Part shown: one piece after another, positions 20,138-33,211 of the stretch
How the letters are laid out: each line of letters starts with the position of its first letter
Position numbering within the stretch: position 1 is the first letter of the stretch
Assembly: GCF_000143415.4 (NCBI RefSeq)
Contig: NW_003314291.1
Span: forward strand, 329,437 to 393,436
Length of the DNA: 64,000 nt
Reading direction: 5' to 3'
DNA from: Selaginella moellendorffii
Taxonomy: Eukaryota; Streptophyta; Lycopodiopsida; Selaginellales; Selaginellaceae
Position numbers and translations under genes: made by a program
The notes under the pieces: model-generated
Database searches by the model: none
The model's input: the letters and a program-made list of their open reading frames with translations, nothing else
Told to the model about the DNA's origin: nothing

Positions 20138-22600
20138 AGATGTAATAATGTGCATTTTATTATAGATAAGATTTACTGCTTGATCACAAGAGGGAAGTTG
20201 ACAAGTTTGTTATATATATATCTGACAATAACTACCTTTTGACATATTGGGAAGCATTTAACCTCAGGAATTTGAACAATACCAACTATTCAATGTTGAA
20301 AAAAACAAAGCATTTATTCAACTTTTCTTGCCGTATTTGCTTATCTAATTTCTTAATGTTCCCAAAAATATTTTAAATTGATATTATATACTTATTCTAC
20401 ACACATACAGTTGCAGAAGGCTAGACAAAAAAGTGCTCTCTAAATTAAAAGACACTCTTGTGTGCTTTTGGTATTCATTGTGAAAAAATCTTATAGACTA
20501 AACACATCACCACTTGAGTATATATACAAGTTTGTGGTTTTTATCTTTTCCACTCTTAATATTCATTTTTATTATTCACAAAGTGGGGAGATGATAATGA
20601 TGTGGAGTGGCATGGGTCATATTATATAATATGGTGCTATAGGTTTGAGAGGATAGTCAAGAAGTATTCAAGCATTTTAAATAACTGATATATTTCATCT
20701 ATATCCTTTGTTTATTTTTTATTTTAATAATTGATGACAAGTGATATAAGGTCAATCTATCACTTCTCAAAGCTTTTAGCAACTGAAGTTATATATAATA
20801 GATTTGACAATGAAGACAGCAAATTACCTTCAGAATGGCTATAAACTCCTATTCGAGTAGTTGTATAAAAAATTATGGAAAGAGTGGTAAATAATATATG
20901 TAGCAAATTGTTGATTATTGCAAGTTTTGAGTTGGTATTTTGATGCTCAAAAGAAAAGGCTCGAAAGGTCTGGAATAAACTTCTTATATATGGAAGTCAA
21001 CTTGTTAAATTTGTTGAGAGGTGAAAATTTAAGTCCCTTTTCTAAAATATTTTATTGAGAAGTGTTTTCTATGAAGTGGGCAAGAGAGTGATATTATCAA
21101 GTGGACATAAAGTAGAGAGTACATATTTTTACATGCTTAAAGGCCATAGTTTATATTTTCAAGGAAGTTATTTTAAGTTCATCAGAAATGAGGTCCTTTC
21201 TTTGTATTTTGTTTTATATGGTTTGTTATTTTTAGCTTACTTCCTTTGCCCATAGAAAAATTCTTCATTCCAATCTCAGATATTTTACATCATTGCCTTT
21301 TACTTGAGTTTCACCACAACATAAATTTAGCCTTTGAATACAAGCTCCATGACAAACTACTTCAACTAAGACACATAAGGAATTTATCAATTTATCCACC
21401 AAAAGGTGATATTATAGGTAATGGTTTAACACCATCCATCCATTATCGATCATGAAATTCAACTTTTATAATAATACAAGAGTGATGAATGGTCTTTGAG
21501 CTTTAATAACAATGTAGAATCAATACATATTGAGGATCACCCTATGTGAAAAAGAACCTTTAAAAAAGAAGATAGAAAGTTGAATGATACATTATCTTGA
21601 TTGATCCAAAAGATGAATTTAGATCATAAAATCTATAACTCTGCCAAAACTTACTGTTATGTTAAAATTCCTTGATCATTGATAAAATTCCTTCAAACCA
21701 TTCATTTCATTTTCTCCATAACTGAAGGTATTTATAGCAAGATGACACACTTGATATTAGTAAATTCAGCTACTTAGCTAGTGGAAGATAGTGAAACATA
21801 AATTTACCTTCATTGCAATGGTACCTTGACATGGATACTATTCTATCTCAATAATAGTCTCTTTAAAGACACATCTTCAGAATTTTGTAAAATGCCTTCT
21901 TATGTAGCTAATGAAAGGTTTTATTCATCCATTGCTTACATCTGGATGAAAGTCCTCTCAAATTTAAGTTCTTTATCTAGCTCCTTTAACTCCTAGTGTG
22001 TTGCTGTGGCTCTATCAAGGTTTGGAACATAATCTAAAATTAAGACTCCTTCCTTTAACTCCTAGTGTCTTGTTATGACTTCCCCAAACTTTGGATTATA
22101 ATCTAAATCTGAGGCTCCATCTAGCTCAAATTAAAGCTTTATGCTTAGTTGGTCTCACTCCCCATGTGCTGCTACAACCTCTAGATCATAATCTGAATTT
22201 AAAACTTCACTTAGCTCAGATTCTTCACATAACTCCTCTAACTCCCTATGTGTTATTGCTACTTCACAATTTGATGTTAGATCTGCCACCTAGATCGCAA
22301 CCACTATCGCTTCTAATTCACAATCTACAAAACTCACTAGATCTTTGACAATGTGACCACCAAAATCAATTAGACAGAAAGTGTCCTCCACATGTGCTGG
22401 AGAGCCACATCAAGCACATCTACAGATCTTCTGCATTTTAGGGCAAAATACTGCAGTGTAGTCAATATAATCAAAATTACAAAATCATAGTCAATTTATA
22501 TACTGTCTGGCAATTTCATTAGTTCCTATTTTGCTTCCAGAAAGATCACGAAAAACAATCAAGCAAAGGAAAGAAATAAACTAGACGCAGCTAGTGCTAG
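20138..22600 (+). repeat. R arm, left of cassette U2
   Basis: Parallel to 15150-17440 and 30480-32930, including the degenerate 60-70 bp unit run at about 21960-22330. Non-coding. Confidence 0.65.
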
Positions 22601-22623
22601 GGTTTTAGAGAAAGATCGCTTAC

Positions 22624-22911
22624 GAGGATTGCCTTGTGCGCGCACACATCTGGCCCCTCACACGCCTTGAGCGTCACATCCAACAGTGGCAAATCGAGGG
22701 TGTCCTGGTCCCAGGCACGCAGGAATTTGGCCTGGCAAGCCACCGCTTAGAGGCGGCGCTCCTTGTCCCGGAGGTGTCCCCACCAGCGACTCCAGCCTGT
22801 GGATCCGGCCCCTGTGGCATCGATCACAATACGCGAACTCCATCGCGTAGGAGCGAAACTCGTACCCTGAGAGGAGCCTCTTGCATCCACGCGAGGCATA
22901 TTCCCGTGTGA
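22624..22911 (-). pseudogene. BTB/POZ protein first-exon relic (U2)
   Basis: The minus strand reads LRDKERRL, stop, AVACQAKFLRAWDQ, then LLDVTLKAC-GPDVCAHKAIL, ending at a GTAAGC splice donor (22623-22618). A stop interrupts the first part. It has a longer GC-rich upstream part than the U3 copy. No downstream BTB exon follows; R-arm sequence begins instead. Confidence 0.6.
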
Positions 22912-22953
22912 GGGAATTTTTTTTCTTTAGAAGGGTGTTTGAAAGCGTAACAG

Positions 22954-23001
22954 CAGAATTTAGGTTAGGACTAGATAAACAAAAAGGTACCAATAAGAAA
23001 G
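22954..23001 (+). repeat. Promoter minisatellite unit of PEBP U2, single copy
   Basis: One 48-bp unit of the type repeated at 17709 and 33212. Confidence 0.65.
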
Positions 23002-23131
23002 AAAAATTAGTCAAATAAAATTGAAAATAAAATCGAAAAGGTGCCAAAAAGGAATACATAAACCCTATGTTAAAAGGTAAATCACTATATAAATCTAGGT
23101 ATCAAAGTGATCACAACACAACAAAGGATCA

Positions 23132-23722
23132 ATGAGGAAGCTTGTGCTAGCTGCTTTCTTGGCTATATTCTTTGCAGGAGCTACTTCTTCGCGATTGTTA
23201 GCGTCTACTCCACCACGATCTCCATCGCCAGGATCTCTAGCAGTGGAGAAATCGATCTCTATAGCTGTTTCTTACACAGGAAAGGATACCTTCGCCGATG
23301 GAACCCTTTTGACGTGCCCGCAAACCGCGATTCATCCCAACGTTATGGTCCCAGGAGATGTTGATCCTGCGCAGCTTTACTCCATCGTGATGATAGATAG
23401 GCGAGCTTCGCGGTCGATGTTTACATTGGCAGATCAATTCACGTACGTCCACTATTGGATCGCCAACATCCCTGGATCAAAGGTTGACGCTGGCACCATT
23501 TTGGAGGAGTATATGAGGCCTGCACCCCACGACTTCATGCAGCACAAGTACGAGTTTATACTGTATAAGCAGCAAGGGCAGATCAATACGCCTCTCGCGG
23601 ATAGATTCGTCAAGGACTGGGAAGCGGTCGCAAGTGCTTACAACCTTGGCAGCCCAGTAGCAACGACTTCCTTTGTTGCGCAGCTCACCCTAAACTTTAG
23701 AACGAGAATGTTCCAATGTTAA
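23132..23722 (+). CDS. Secreted PEBP-family protein, intronless (U2)
   Basis: 196 residues, same architecture as 17954: signal peptide, DPAQLYSIVMID, YVHYWIANIPG, HKYEFILYKQ, NLGSPVA. It differs from U1 at a handful of residues, for example RRASRS for RQASQS next to the ligand pocket, MQHK for MLHK, and FRTRM for FRMRM. TATA box at 23086-23094. Convergent with the hydratase-2 relic, whose stop lies 159 bp downstream. Intact. No intron and near-identity with neighbours indicate amplification by segmental copying, which also copied the promoter; this argues against retroposition for the current copies. Confidence 0.88.
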   Translation: MRKLVLAAFLAIFFAGATSSRLLASTPPRSPSPGSLAVEKSISIAVSYTGKDTFADGTLLTCPQTAIHPNVMVPGDVDPAQLYSIVMIDRRASRSMFTLADQFTYVHYWIANIPGSKVDAGTILEEYMRPAPHDFMQHKYEFILYKQQGQINTPLADRFVKDWEAVASAYNLGSPVATTSFVAQLTLNFRTRMFQC

Positions 23723-23880
23723 AAAGGTGGCTTCTTTGAATCATTGCGTGTTGTTCGAAACTAGAGAAAAGAGATTCAACTATTGTTAGAACAAGATCGT
23801 CCTAATGTTATAAAGGTGGCGAGATTACAGATGTAATGTTCTTTGAATTAAGAGAACGAAAATAGAGAAAAGAGATACGA

Positions 23881-24935
23881 TTACAGTTTAGAGTGGTGTA
23901 TGGTACTGTTTCTCAAGAACACTGTCCCGGATAGGACGACTTTGCCTCTCTCTTTAACTTTGCACTTGAAGGAGATCCTGAAAGAAGAAGCAAGTGTTAT
24001 GGGGATGGTCTAGAAACGATTGCGGGCGCTTACTGCGAGCTCTCACCTTGTTCTTTCTTCATCAATGTTACGAGCGTTTCGCCCGGATAGACGTGGTGCA
24101 GGAACCTGGAGCTGATCCTCGCAATTCTCGTCGTCGGATCGCCGTCACAGCAGCACCGAATTATAGCTCGCACGGCATAGCCAAGCGTGCAAAGCCCATG
24201 AAGAATGGGACGCTGGAAGCTGTGTTTTTAAATCCCGTCACAGAAGTCATTCGCAAGAACAAAGCTTACCCCGCATCTGCGGCGAACTTTGGGTCCGAAT
24301 GCAAGGGATTCATGTCTCCTGAAAGACGGTAAAGTAACGCCTACATCACGGACAAGTAACTTACGCTCTAAAAGGGAAAACCAAAAAAGAAAATTAATCT
24401 CTCGTTTACCTGGTTCGGCCTGATTTGATCTTCAAACTGGAAGTCTGGAGGAGTTGCGTCGAATTCTTTCTCATTGAAACTGATGGCTGGAAACTGCGAC
24501 GATGTTCGCGACGAGAAGGAGAACGGGTTTCCAGGACCTGCCGAGAATCCGCCAGCACCGCGTAAAAATGCCAAAGTCCTGCAAAATTGTTGACTTAGCG
24601 CTAGGCCTACTCTCCAATGGGACAAAAGCTACAGCACCTTTGCAGACATAGCACTTCCCCGGTATCGATGTCTCGGTGCAAGAGTTCCATTTCAATTAAC
24701 GCGGCTCCTGGAAAAGTGACGCTCAGGCCTATCATTTTTGCGCATGAAAAACGAAACAGTCGTACCTTTGTCGTGAAGACCTGAAATTCGTTTGCTCCTA
24801 CGAACCTGAATTTACAAAGATAAAGACACTTGAAATTCAAGGAAAAAGAGAAAAGAGAAACCTTACCCGTGCACTCGTTGGATGTGGTTTGTAAATTTCC
24901 ACATACTGTTCACCACCAGTAGCTTCGGATCAAAG
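23881..24935 (-). pseudogene. ECH2-like: Peroxisomal enoyl-CoA hydratase 2 (MaoC-like), 5'-truncated, best-preserved copy
   Basis: Minus-strand exons: 24867-24935, 24766-24805, 24638-24707, 24410-24578, 24270-24340, 24034-24219 and 23881-23977. Most are joined in phase by 50-66 bp GT-AG introns. They encode KRISGLHDKG; ALIEMELLHRDIDTGEVLCL; FLRGAGGF; the catalytic hydratase-2 motif LSGDMNPLHSDP (Asp and His present); RPILHGLCTLGYAVRAII; RFLHHVYPGETLVTL; FKCKVKERGKVVLSG; and a C-terminal SKL, a type-1 peroxisome signal. The family hydrates (3R)-enoyl-CoA in degradation of unsaturated fatty acids. The first exon is out of phase and the N-terminal part is missing, so a working full-length enzyme is unlikely. 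Confidence 0.8.
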
Positions 24936-24949
24936 CTGCAAATTATATA

Positions 24950-25529
24950 CATTTTTTTCCAGGCTAAAACAAGAGATGGCAGTTAGGTTAGGAATTAGAT
25001 TTTGTAACTTTGATTATGAATGGGAAGATATGATGTCAATCTAGAAAGACGCTTGCTGTCTGATCAATCTTGGTGCCAACAAAATCTGGTGAGTTCTGTA
25101 GATTGTGATCCAAAAGCTGCAGCAGCAGATAGAGGTGGAACTGTGATGGAGAGATATCCACAGCAGCACACTGGGAGCCAGATGAAGGAGCCTCAGATTC
25201 AAATTATGATAGCGGCACATTGGGAGCCAGAGGAGCCAGGCAGAGATCTCCAATCCAAGAGGATTTTCATCCAGATGGATGAATGTAACCTCTCATTAAC
25301 TACACAAGAAGACACTCTACAGAAGTTTGGTGGTGTGTCCCTAAAGAGACTATTAATGTCAAGCATGACATTCTGCCATAAATACCTTCACTTCTGGAGA
25401 ACATGAAACAGATGGCTTGAAGGAACTCTATTAGTGATTAAGGAATTTTGGCATGGCAGTAAATTTTGATAGAGTCATGGATTTTCTGTCAGGATCTCAT
25501 TTCTGCATCAACATCTCCACATGCAATGT
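24950..25529 (-). repeat. R arm, inverse, right of cassette U2
   Basis: Reverse-complementary to the 3' half of the left arms; for example GTGATCCAAAAGCTGCAGCA and the ACTGGGAGCC-type units are the GC-richer form of the degenerate 60-70 bp repeats at 16790, 21960 and 32290. It is better preserved than those arms, which look decayed towards A/T. Confidence 0.6.
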
Positions 25530-25760
25530 GAATGGCAAAGAAAATTTACAAGAGGAGAAAGATCACAAAAGGTGATTGTTTGTTCATTCTTTTTTTCTTG
25601 CGTGTTCTTATTTTCAGGGTCCCATGCTTAGCATCACTCCAAAGAAGGCCAATTGGGACTTGTGTAAAGACCTACAAAGAAGCTGGAGAAACTGGAGAAA
25701 CAAACAATGCATGCTATTCTAAGCTTCTATGTTCTTGAAACTTATCTTAGTTTTCTTTCT
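25530..25760 (+). pseudogene. Cwf18/CCDC12-like splicing-factor gene fragment
   Basis: An exon ending AAG at 25570, then an intron starting GTGATTG and ending TTTTCAG at 25618, then an exon reading PKKANWDL.KDLQ and, after a one-base shift, KKLEKLEKQTMHAI. This resembles the conserved cwf18/CCDC12 core (P-K-x-N-W-D-L-R-R-D, then K-L-x-K-L-E-x-x-T). The inverted copy is at 35100-35320. Family assignment is moderate because only about 30 residues are visible. Embedded in the R arm. Confidence 0.45.
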
Positions 25761-26217
25761 CTCTGGCTGCTCAAAGCAGGCTATAACAAGACTAAATTAA
25801 GTTTCTATTCTCTACGATGTCACTTTTTTGTTCTCAAGCTTTGATATTTAGAGCTGTTTCTGCTTGAGCACTTTGACCACCAGTTCCTTTGGGTGCATAA
25901 TCCTGTAGTGCCACTTTTTTAAGCCTGCTTATCTGCTTGATAAAGAGAGGAAGTGGCTGCAATCTCGTTTGATTTGCTTCTTCTCATTACTAGGGTTTGG
26001 GACCACTAGGTTGTGCTCCAAAGAAGGCAGGATTTTGTTTCTCAAGATTACGTTGCATTTCTAGAGTAAGGCTGTGGTGTCGTCGCAGAACCTCGAAGAA
26101 GGCAAGATTTAGTTTGATTTCTTCTTCTCAAGTGCTTGACATTGCCAAGGTTTGGGAGGCTATAGCATCATCACAGTACCACTAAGTTGCGATCAGAGGA
26201 GAACAATCTCAAAACAC

Positions 26218-26440
26218 ACTCACCGACCAGCTCTAAATGGAGTGCGACATAAGTCAATTCCATTCATGTTGATGTCTTGCTTAAGCAATCTCTCTGGAGA
26301 CCAGATGGATAGATTTTTGGACCACATGTTTACTATGGCTATGCAGGGATGTGGTGAGCAGCCAAGCTTACATCATGAATTGCCAACCAAGACCAGGAGA
26401 GCAAGGATGCATCTGAAGAGTTTCCTTCACAACAGCTTGG
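26218..26440 (-). pseudogene. Cytochrome P450 (CYP78-like) relic, block B copy
   Basis: Same region as 336-735 but shorter. An 18-bp piece (the SKLEKL-coding part) is deleted near 26300, and the upstream exon is gone, the sequence jumping near 26440 to what lies 360 bp further on in the other copies. Confidence 0.65.
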
Positions 26441-28780
26441 CTAGTGAAATTTTTGTCATTCTTCCTAAAATTTTGCCATAAAAGTTTCCATAAAAGTTTT
26501 TTTGAAAAAATCCTCTATCCAGGCTGGCAGTGTTACTTGAGGCTGTAAATATCACCAGCAAGCCTATTATTGAAAAGAACTGTAAATGTGGGAAGAACCT
26601 TCTAACTGTCAATAGAAGAAGAAAAAAAAAACACTTAGTAGTACTTACCATGAACTCTATGTTCTTCCACAGTTTCCATGAAGGAGTTATGTGTCTATTT
26701 ACCTGCAAAGTGAAAGAAATCATCTCAAACCTACTGAAAAAAAAGCTTAACACTAGGATCTTTGATGAAAAACTATTGCAGTTGCCAACTATAATCCAAG
26801 CCTACTCCATATGCAAAAGCATGAATCAAGTCATGTAATTATCACTGAAAATACCAGCTTTTCCAAATCGAAGCTTCCTCTTGCTTCCACAAAACACATC
26901 TGAAAGTCATAAACTTCAAGCACTTCTTGGCTGCTTCTCTTAGAAATGGAAGTGCATGCTCTCCTATGTCAGAAAAAGAATAGCTTTTGTCTATAAAAAT
27001 GTTAAAAAGAGAGATTTTGATTGGTATTATAGGATTTTGTTTATTATACTGGACTGGATAGCAACATAGCTTTTCGATCTTCCTCGCATTCATTACTATT
27101 CTTCTCAAAACTTGGTAGCCATCATTTTCACTAAAATCTAAAACAAGCACTAACTAAAGTCATGTAGATACTTAAGTTCATTAAGAAATTTAGACCACAT
27201 AAAGTGCTGGTATGGTAGCAAGAATTATAGTTGAGGCCTTTGGAGTATGTACAATGTTTGTCAGGGAAAGCTAAACAAAGCTAAATATGAAAGACTTCCT
27301 GACTCTCACTAGAAAAGGTAGACAAACCAAAAAGACACAAGTGCTCACATGTGAAAAAATATGTGGGATTGAGAGCTTTTTCTTTGGCAAGGCTATTGTT
27401 AAACATGACTTTCACTCAAAAGCATTAACATAAATCTTTCAAGGAATAACAACAAAAAAAAAAGAAAGTGGAAAGAAAAATAAGATGAAAAACCTCTCAT
27501 CCAAATCTCTTACTCAAAAGCTTTAGAAACAAGCTTTCATGGAAGAAGAAATCAAATAAAAAAATAACAATAAAACTTAAGGTTTTATTTAAAGTTTTTT
27601 GTTGCAAATGTGATTGTAGATATCAAAAATTATCTATTGGTAAGTCTTTTCAAATATTCTTCTCTTATTGCCATAACGGCAAAAAGTCAGTATTGTTAAT
27701 TCTCTTTATTAGTCTTTGTCCAAGTTAGTTGAAAAATTGATCATTATGTATATGCTTATCCCAGATAAACATAAGGTAAGAACTTCTATGTGTTTTTGCT
27801 AAGTACATTCAACCTAAGATAAGAAACTCATATATTACTTTGCACTTATTAGTGTTGGGAATCCCTGCAATATTAACATTGGTCCCTTAATATTCATTAT
27901 ATAATAGCTTATTGTGTCTGCCAAAACACTCTTATTATCATTCCCCATTTGGTCCCATTAACAATTTATAAAAAGTTATAAAATCTAGATTTATTAGTGA
28001 GACATATCTATGATATGTAAAGATTATCTTGAATATGATGGTTTTGAACTTGCATTAGATTTACAATCTAGCACCATTCCACATTTAGAAAATCTTGTCC
28101 TTATATTGCATCTAGAGGCCCAAACTCCATACTATGCTAACCAATGGAGTACCTATATTTTTATGTTAAGCCACTAATATGCTGAAATAGTATTAAACTC
28201 TATTAGCTTTGTTTTGTGTGTTGGTCTTAGTGTTAGGATATTAGATCTTTTAAAACTATTCCAAAGTCATTCTATACTCCTGCCTTTTTGGTCATTAAGT
28301 TATATATTTAAAAGTTATTTTATGCCTTAGTTCCTTCACTCTAGAGCTATATACCTAAGAGTTTGGCTTCATTCTTTCATTCAGTGCCTTGAGGCCTTGA
28401 AACTTAAGTTTCACTCTACTGCTTTTGGCCTATGTATTTAAGGGTTTAGGTTTCACTTTATGGTTATTCTATAGTAAATCACTATAAGGTAAATTGTAAA
28501 AACCATGTATATTACATTTTTAAGTAGAAAGATTTTACTTCTTGGTTTTTTTTTTTTTTTTTTAATTGTTGTTTATTTGATTTTACCTTGGATTTTTTTG
28601 TTGTTATTGGATTGTAAGTGATGAAATATTTTTTTGTTATTGAATTTTATTATTATTATTAGATTTCACCTTTTGGATTTTGGGGTCCCAATTCTTTAAC
28701 TCAAAAGCTTTAAAACAAAGCTAAAACTAAAGTAAAAGTAATAAGAACCAATCATCCCATTCTAATCTTAATTATTGCCA
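26441..28780. other. Non-coding block B sequence with a decayed LTR relic
   Basis: Matches 37030-39360 of block C almost throughout. The part 27640-28290 resembles the 3' LTR region of gypsy-1 (7265-8100) with many G-to-A and C-to-T changes, so it is probably an old LTR of the same family. A long T run lies near 28542-28561. No gene supported. Confidence 0.5.
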
Positions 28781-28789
28781 ATCCAGGAA

Positions 28790-31700
28790 AATCATACTAG
28801 TGATCTAGTGAAATTGCTAGAAAGTATATATATTGATATAATTTTGATTATAAATGGGAGATATTGACTAACATAATGTGGCCACAATGCCCTATTAAGT
28901 ATTATGCCTTAAAATGAAAAAAATTTATAGATGAGTTTGATGTGGATCTGGAAAATACTTGTTGTTCAATTGATCTTGGCATCAACATTGTTGTTGATAT
29001 TTAGTGAATTATATTAGTGATCTAGAAACCACAGTAGTAGATAGTGTTTAAGATCTAGGTGGAGTTAGAGAAGATCATAATGGAGCAATAGCAGATATAG
29101 CATTAGATTGTGAAGTAATAATAGCCTTATTAAAACCTAAAGGTATGTAAAAAGCTAAGTGAAGCTTTAGATTCAGATTGTGATCTAGAGCTTGGGAAAG
29201 CTGCATTATTACACTGGGAGCCAAACGGTAAAAAGCCTCAACCTAAGCTAGCTAGAGCCTCAAATTGAGATAATGATCCAAAGCTTAAGGAAGCCATAAT
29301 AGTATATTAGGAGCTAGAGGAGGAAGCCTTAAATTCAGATTATGATTTGGAGTTTAATGGAGCCATAACAGCTAGAAAAGTTAGGTAAAGAGCTTGAATT
29401 TGAGAGGATTTTCATCTAGGTGCAATAAATAATGAATGAATAGAACCTTTCTTTAGCTACACAAAAAGACATTTTACAAAATTCTGGAGGTGTGTTCACG
29501 AAGAGACTATTATAGAGATATAAATAATTTTGAACAAGGTCTTATTGTAGTGAAGGTAACTTATCCTGCTATAAATGCCTTTTCTTATGAAGAAAACAAA
29601 ATGAATGGTTTAAAGAAACTCTATCGATGATCAAGGAATTTTAACATGGCAATAAGTTTTGGCAGTCATAGATTTTAGGATCCAAATTTATCTTTTGGAT
29701 CAATCAAGGTAATATATCATTCAAATTTTTATCCTCTATTCTAAAGGTTCCTTTTCACAAAAAGTGATCTTTATCACTATGGGGTGATTTTACATTAGGA
29801 TGGCTGTTAAGGCTCAAAGATCGTCCACCACCTTTATGCCATCATAAAATCTGAAATTCTGAATGGTGGAGAAGTTTATTTAAACCATTACCACTATTTT
29901 TTATTCCCTTTTCAAGAAGTTTAACTAAAAAGGATATCAAATAGGTGTTAAGCAACTTTCAGTAATGATCTAGAGTAACTTTTCCTCACAAGTGTAGAAG
30001 TGGATTTCAATTATCCAGAGGCAAGTGATTTATTTTGAGAGTTTTGCTTTTTGCTTTTATAGGAGATTATCCTACTTTGTGTAAGGCCAAAATATTTCTC
30101 TCTGGAGCTCTCCATTGTCATTGACACTTTTTTTTAATAAGGAGAATCACAAATGTACAGGACCACATTGATATTTAAGAAAAGAAGAAGAGGACAAAAG
30201 TTATCATATATCTCAATAATTGATTGCAAAGTAGATTTCTAACACAAAAAAGGCTTGTAAGCATACTCCTCATCCATATCAAAGAGTTACATGAAATGCT
30301 ATTACCAAAGTTTTAGCAACTGGGTATTTTGAGAGTATTAGATACAAACTTATGATGAACTTTAAAGAAAAATGAACTTTTGTTTCTATTTTAAAACTTT
30401 AGAGGCTTTACAAGATATATGAATTTGATTTGTTGCTGCTTTGAAATTTTTTATAATGTACTTTTTATAGAAATTGAGTGTTATGATGTGTATTTTATCA
30501 TGAATAAGATTTACTGCTTAATCATAAAAGCAAAGTTGACAAGATTGTTATATATATCTGACAATAACTACCTTTTAACATAGTAGGAAGCATTTAGCCT
30601 CAGGAATTTGAACAATACCAACTATTCAATGTTGAAGAAAACAAAGCATTCATTCAACTTTTCTTGATCTAATTTTTTAATGTTCCCAAAGATATTTTAA
30701 ATTGATATTATACACTTTTTTTACACACATACAGTTGCAGAAGGTTAGACAAAAAGTGCTCTTTAAGTTAAAAGGACACTCTTGTGTGCTTTTGGTATTT
30801 ATTGTGAAAAAATCTTATAAACTAAACATATCACCACTTGAGTATGGTTTTTATCTTTTCCACTCTTAATATTCATTTTTATTATTCATAAAGTGGGGAG
30901 ATGATCAATAATATGGAGTGGCATGTGTCACATTACATAATATGGTGCTATAGGTTTGAGAGGATAGTCAAGAAGTATTCAAGCATTATGAATAACTAAC
31001 ATATTTCATTTATATCGTTTACTTATTTTCTATTTTAATAATTGATGACAAGTGATGTAAGTTCAATCTATTACTTCTCAAAACTTTTAACAACTGAAGT
31101 TATATATGATAGATTTGACAATGAAGACAGCAAATTACCTTTAGAATGGCTATAAACTCTTATTAGAATAGCTGTACAAAAAATTATGGAAAGAGTGTTA
31201 AATATATATATAGTAAATTGTTGATTATTACAAGTTTTGAGTTGGTATTTTGATGCACATATAAGCTCAAAAGAGGAGGCTTAAAAAGTCGGAAGTCAAC
31301 TTATTAAATTTGTTGAGAAGTGAAAATTTAAGTCCATTTTCTAAACTACTTTATTAAGAGGTGTTTTCTATGAAACAGGAAAGAGAGTGATATTATCAAA
31401 TGGACATTAAGTAGAGAGTAAATATTTTTACATGCTTAAAGGCCATAATTTATATTTTCAAGGGAGTTATTTGAAATGAGGCATGCAATTCCTTTCTTTG
31501 TATTTTGTTTTGAATGGTCTGTTATTTTTAGCTCAAAGTTATAGGAAACACCATCTACTTCCTTTGCCTATAGAAAAATTCTTCCTTTCAATCTCAGATA
31601 TTTTACATCATTGTCTTTTACTTGAGTTTCACCACAACACAAATTTAGCCTTTGAATACAAGCTCCATGACAAACTACTTCAACTAAGACATATAAGGAA

Positions 31701-32870
31701 TTTACCAATTTATCCAAGAAAAGGCAATATTATAGGTAATGGTTTAACACCATCCATCCATCATCCATCATGAAATTCAACTTTTATAACAATACAAGAA
31801 TGATGAATGGTCTTTGAGCTTTGATAATCATCCCAATATAGAATCGATACATATTGACAAGGATCACCCTATATGAAAAAGAACCTTTATAAAAGACGAT
31901 AGAAAGTTGAATGATACATTATCTTGATTGATCCAAAAGATGAATTTAAATCTTAAAATCTATAACTCTGCCAAAACTTACTATTGTGCTAGAATTCCTT
32001 GATCATTAATAAAATTCCTTCAAACCATTCATTTCATTTTCTCCACAAGTGAAGGTATTTATAGCAAGATGACACACTTGATATTAGTAAATTCAGCTGC
32101 TTAGCTAGTGGAAGATAGTGAAACATAAAATTACCTTCATTGCAATGGTACTTTGATATGGATACCATTCTATCTCAATAATAGTCTCTTTAGAGACACA
32201 CCTTCAGAATTTTGTAGAATGCCTAATGAAAGGTTTTATTCATCCATTGCTTGCATCTGGATGAAAGTCCTCTCAAATTTAAGTTCTCTACCTAGCTCCT
32301 TTAACTCCTAGTGTGTTGCTGTGGCTCTATCAAGCTTTGGAACATAGTCTAAAATTAAGGCTCCTTCCTTTAACTCTTAGTGTCCTATTATGACTTCCCC
32401 AAACTTTGGATAATTTGAGGCTCCATCTAGCTCAAATTAAAGCTTTATGCATGTGCTGCTACAGCTTCCCTAACCTCTAGATCATAATCTGAATTTAAGG
32501 CTTCACTTAGCTCAGATTGAAACTCTTCACATAACTCCTCTAACTCCTTATATGTTATTGCTACTTCATAATTTGATGTTAGATCTGTTATTGTGATTAG
32601 TTCTCCATCATGATCTTCCACCTAGATCGCAACCACTATTGCTTCTAATTCACAATCTACAAAACTCATTAAATCTTGAGTGAGTTTTGTCGGCACCAAA
32701 ATCAATTAGACATATGTCCTCCAGATGTGCTCCAAAGCCACATACAGATCTTCTGCATTTTAGGGCAAAATACTGCAGTGTAATCAATATAATCAAAGTT
32801 ACAAAATCATAGTCGATTTATATACTGTCTGGCAATTTCACTAGTTCCTATTTTGCTTCCAGAAAGATCA
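28790..32870. mobile_element. Complete R element: long inverted arms around an AT-rich core
   Basis: The left arm (about 28790-30100) is the inverse complement of the right arm (about 31560-32870). Matching landmarks are AGTGAAATTGCTAGAAAGTATATA (inverse near 32835), the TTTTGGATCAATCAAGGTAA block at 29694 (inverse near 31930) and the GATCGTCCACC block. Arm identity is well below 90 percent by eye. The core (30115-31480) has no transposase that I can recognise. It looks like a foldback-type or non-autonomous long-TIR element; the class is uncertain. Confidence 0.5.
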
Positions 32871-32946
32871 CGAAAAACAATCAAGCAAAGGAAAGAAATG
32901 CCAATGGATGGAGCTAGTGCTAGCGTTTTAGAGAAAGATCGCTTAC

Positions 32947-33153
32947 CAGGATTGCCTTGTGCGCGCACACATCCGGCCCATCACACGCCTTGAGCGTCAC
33001 ATCCAACAGTGGCAAATCGAGGGTGTCCTGGTCCCAGGCACGCAGGAATTTGGCCTGGCACGCCACCGCTTGGAGGCGGCGCTCCTTGTCCCGGAGGTGC
33101 TGCTGCGCTCCCCACCAGCGACTCCAGCCTGAGAGGAGCCTCTTGCAAAGCAA
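32947..33153 (-). pseudogene. BTB/POZ protein first exon (U3, best copy)
   Basis: The minus strand is open, with HLRDKERRLQAVACQAKFLR (an Arg/Leu-rich lead-in), then LLDVTLKACDGPDVCAHKAIL, which is the start of a BTB/POZ fold (DVTL..CDG..V.AHKAIL). It stops at a clean GTAAGC donor. BTB proteins of this kind usually act as substrate adaptors of cullin-3 ubiquitin ligases. The remaining BTB exons are missing: R-arm sequence follows. It lies head-to-head with the PEBP gene, about 250 bp away, suggesting an originally shared bidirectional promoter. Confidence 0.6.
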
Positions 33154-33211
33154 CGCGAGGCATATTCCCCCTCTCTCTTTTCTTTAACGCGGCATGTTTG
33201 AAACGTAACAG

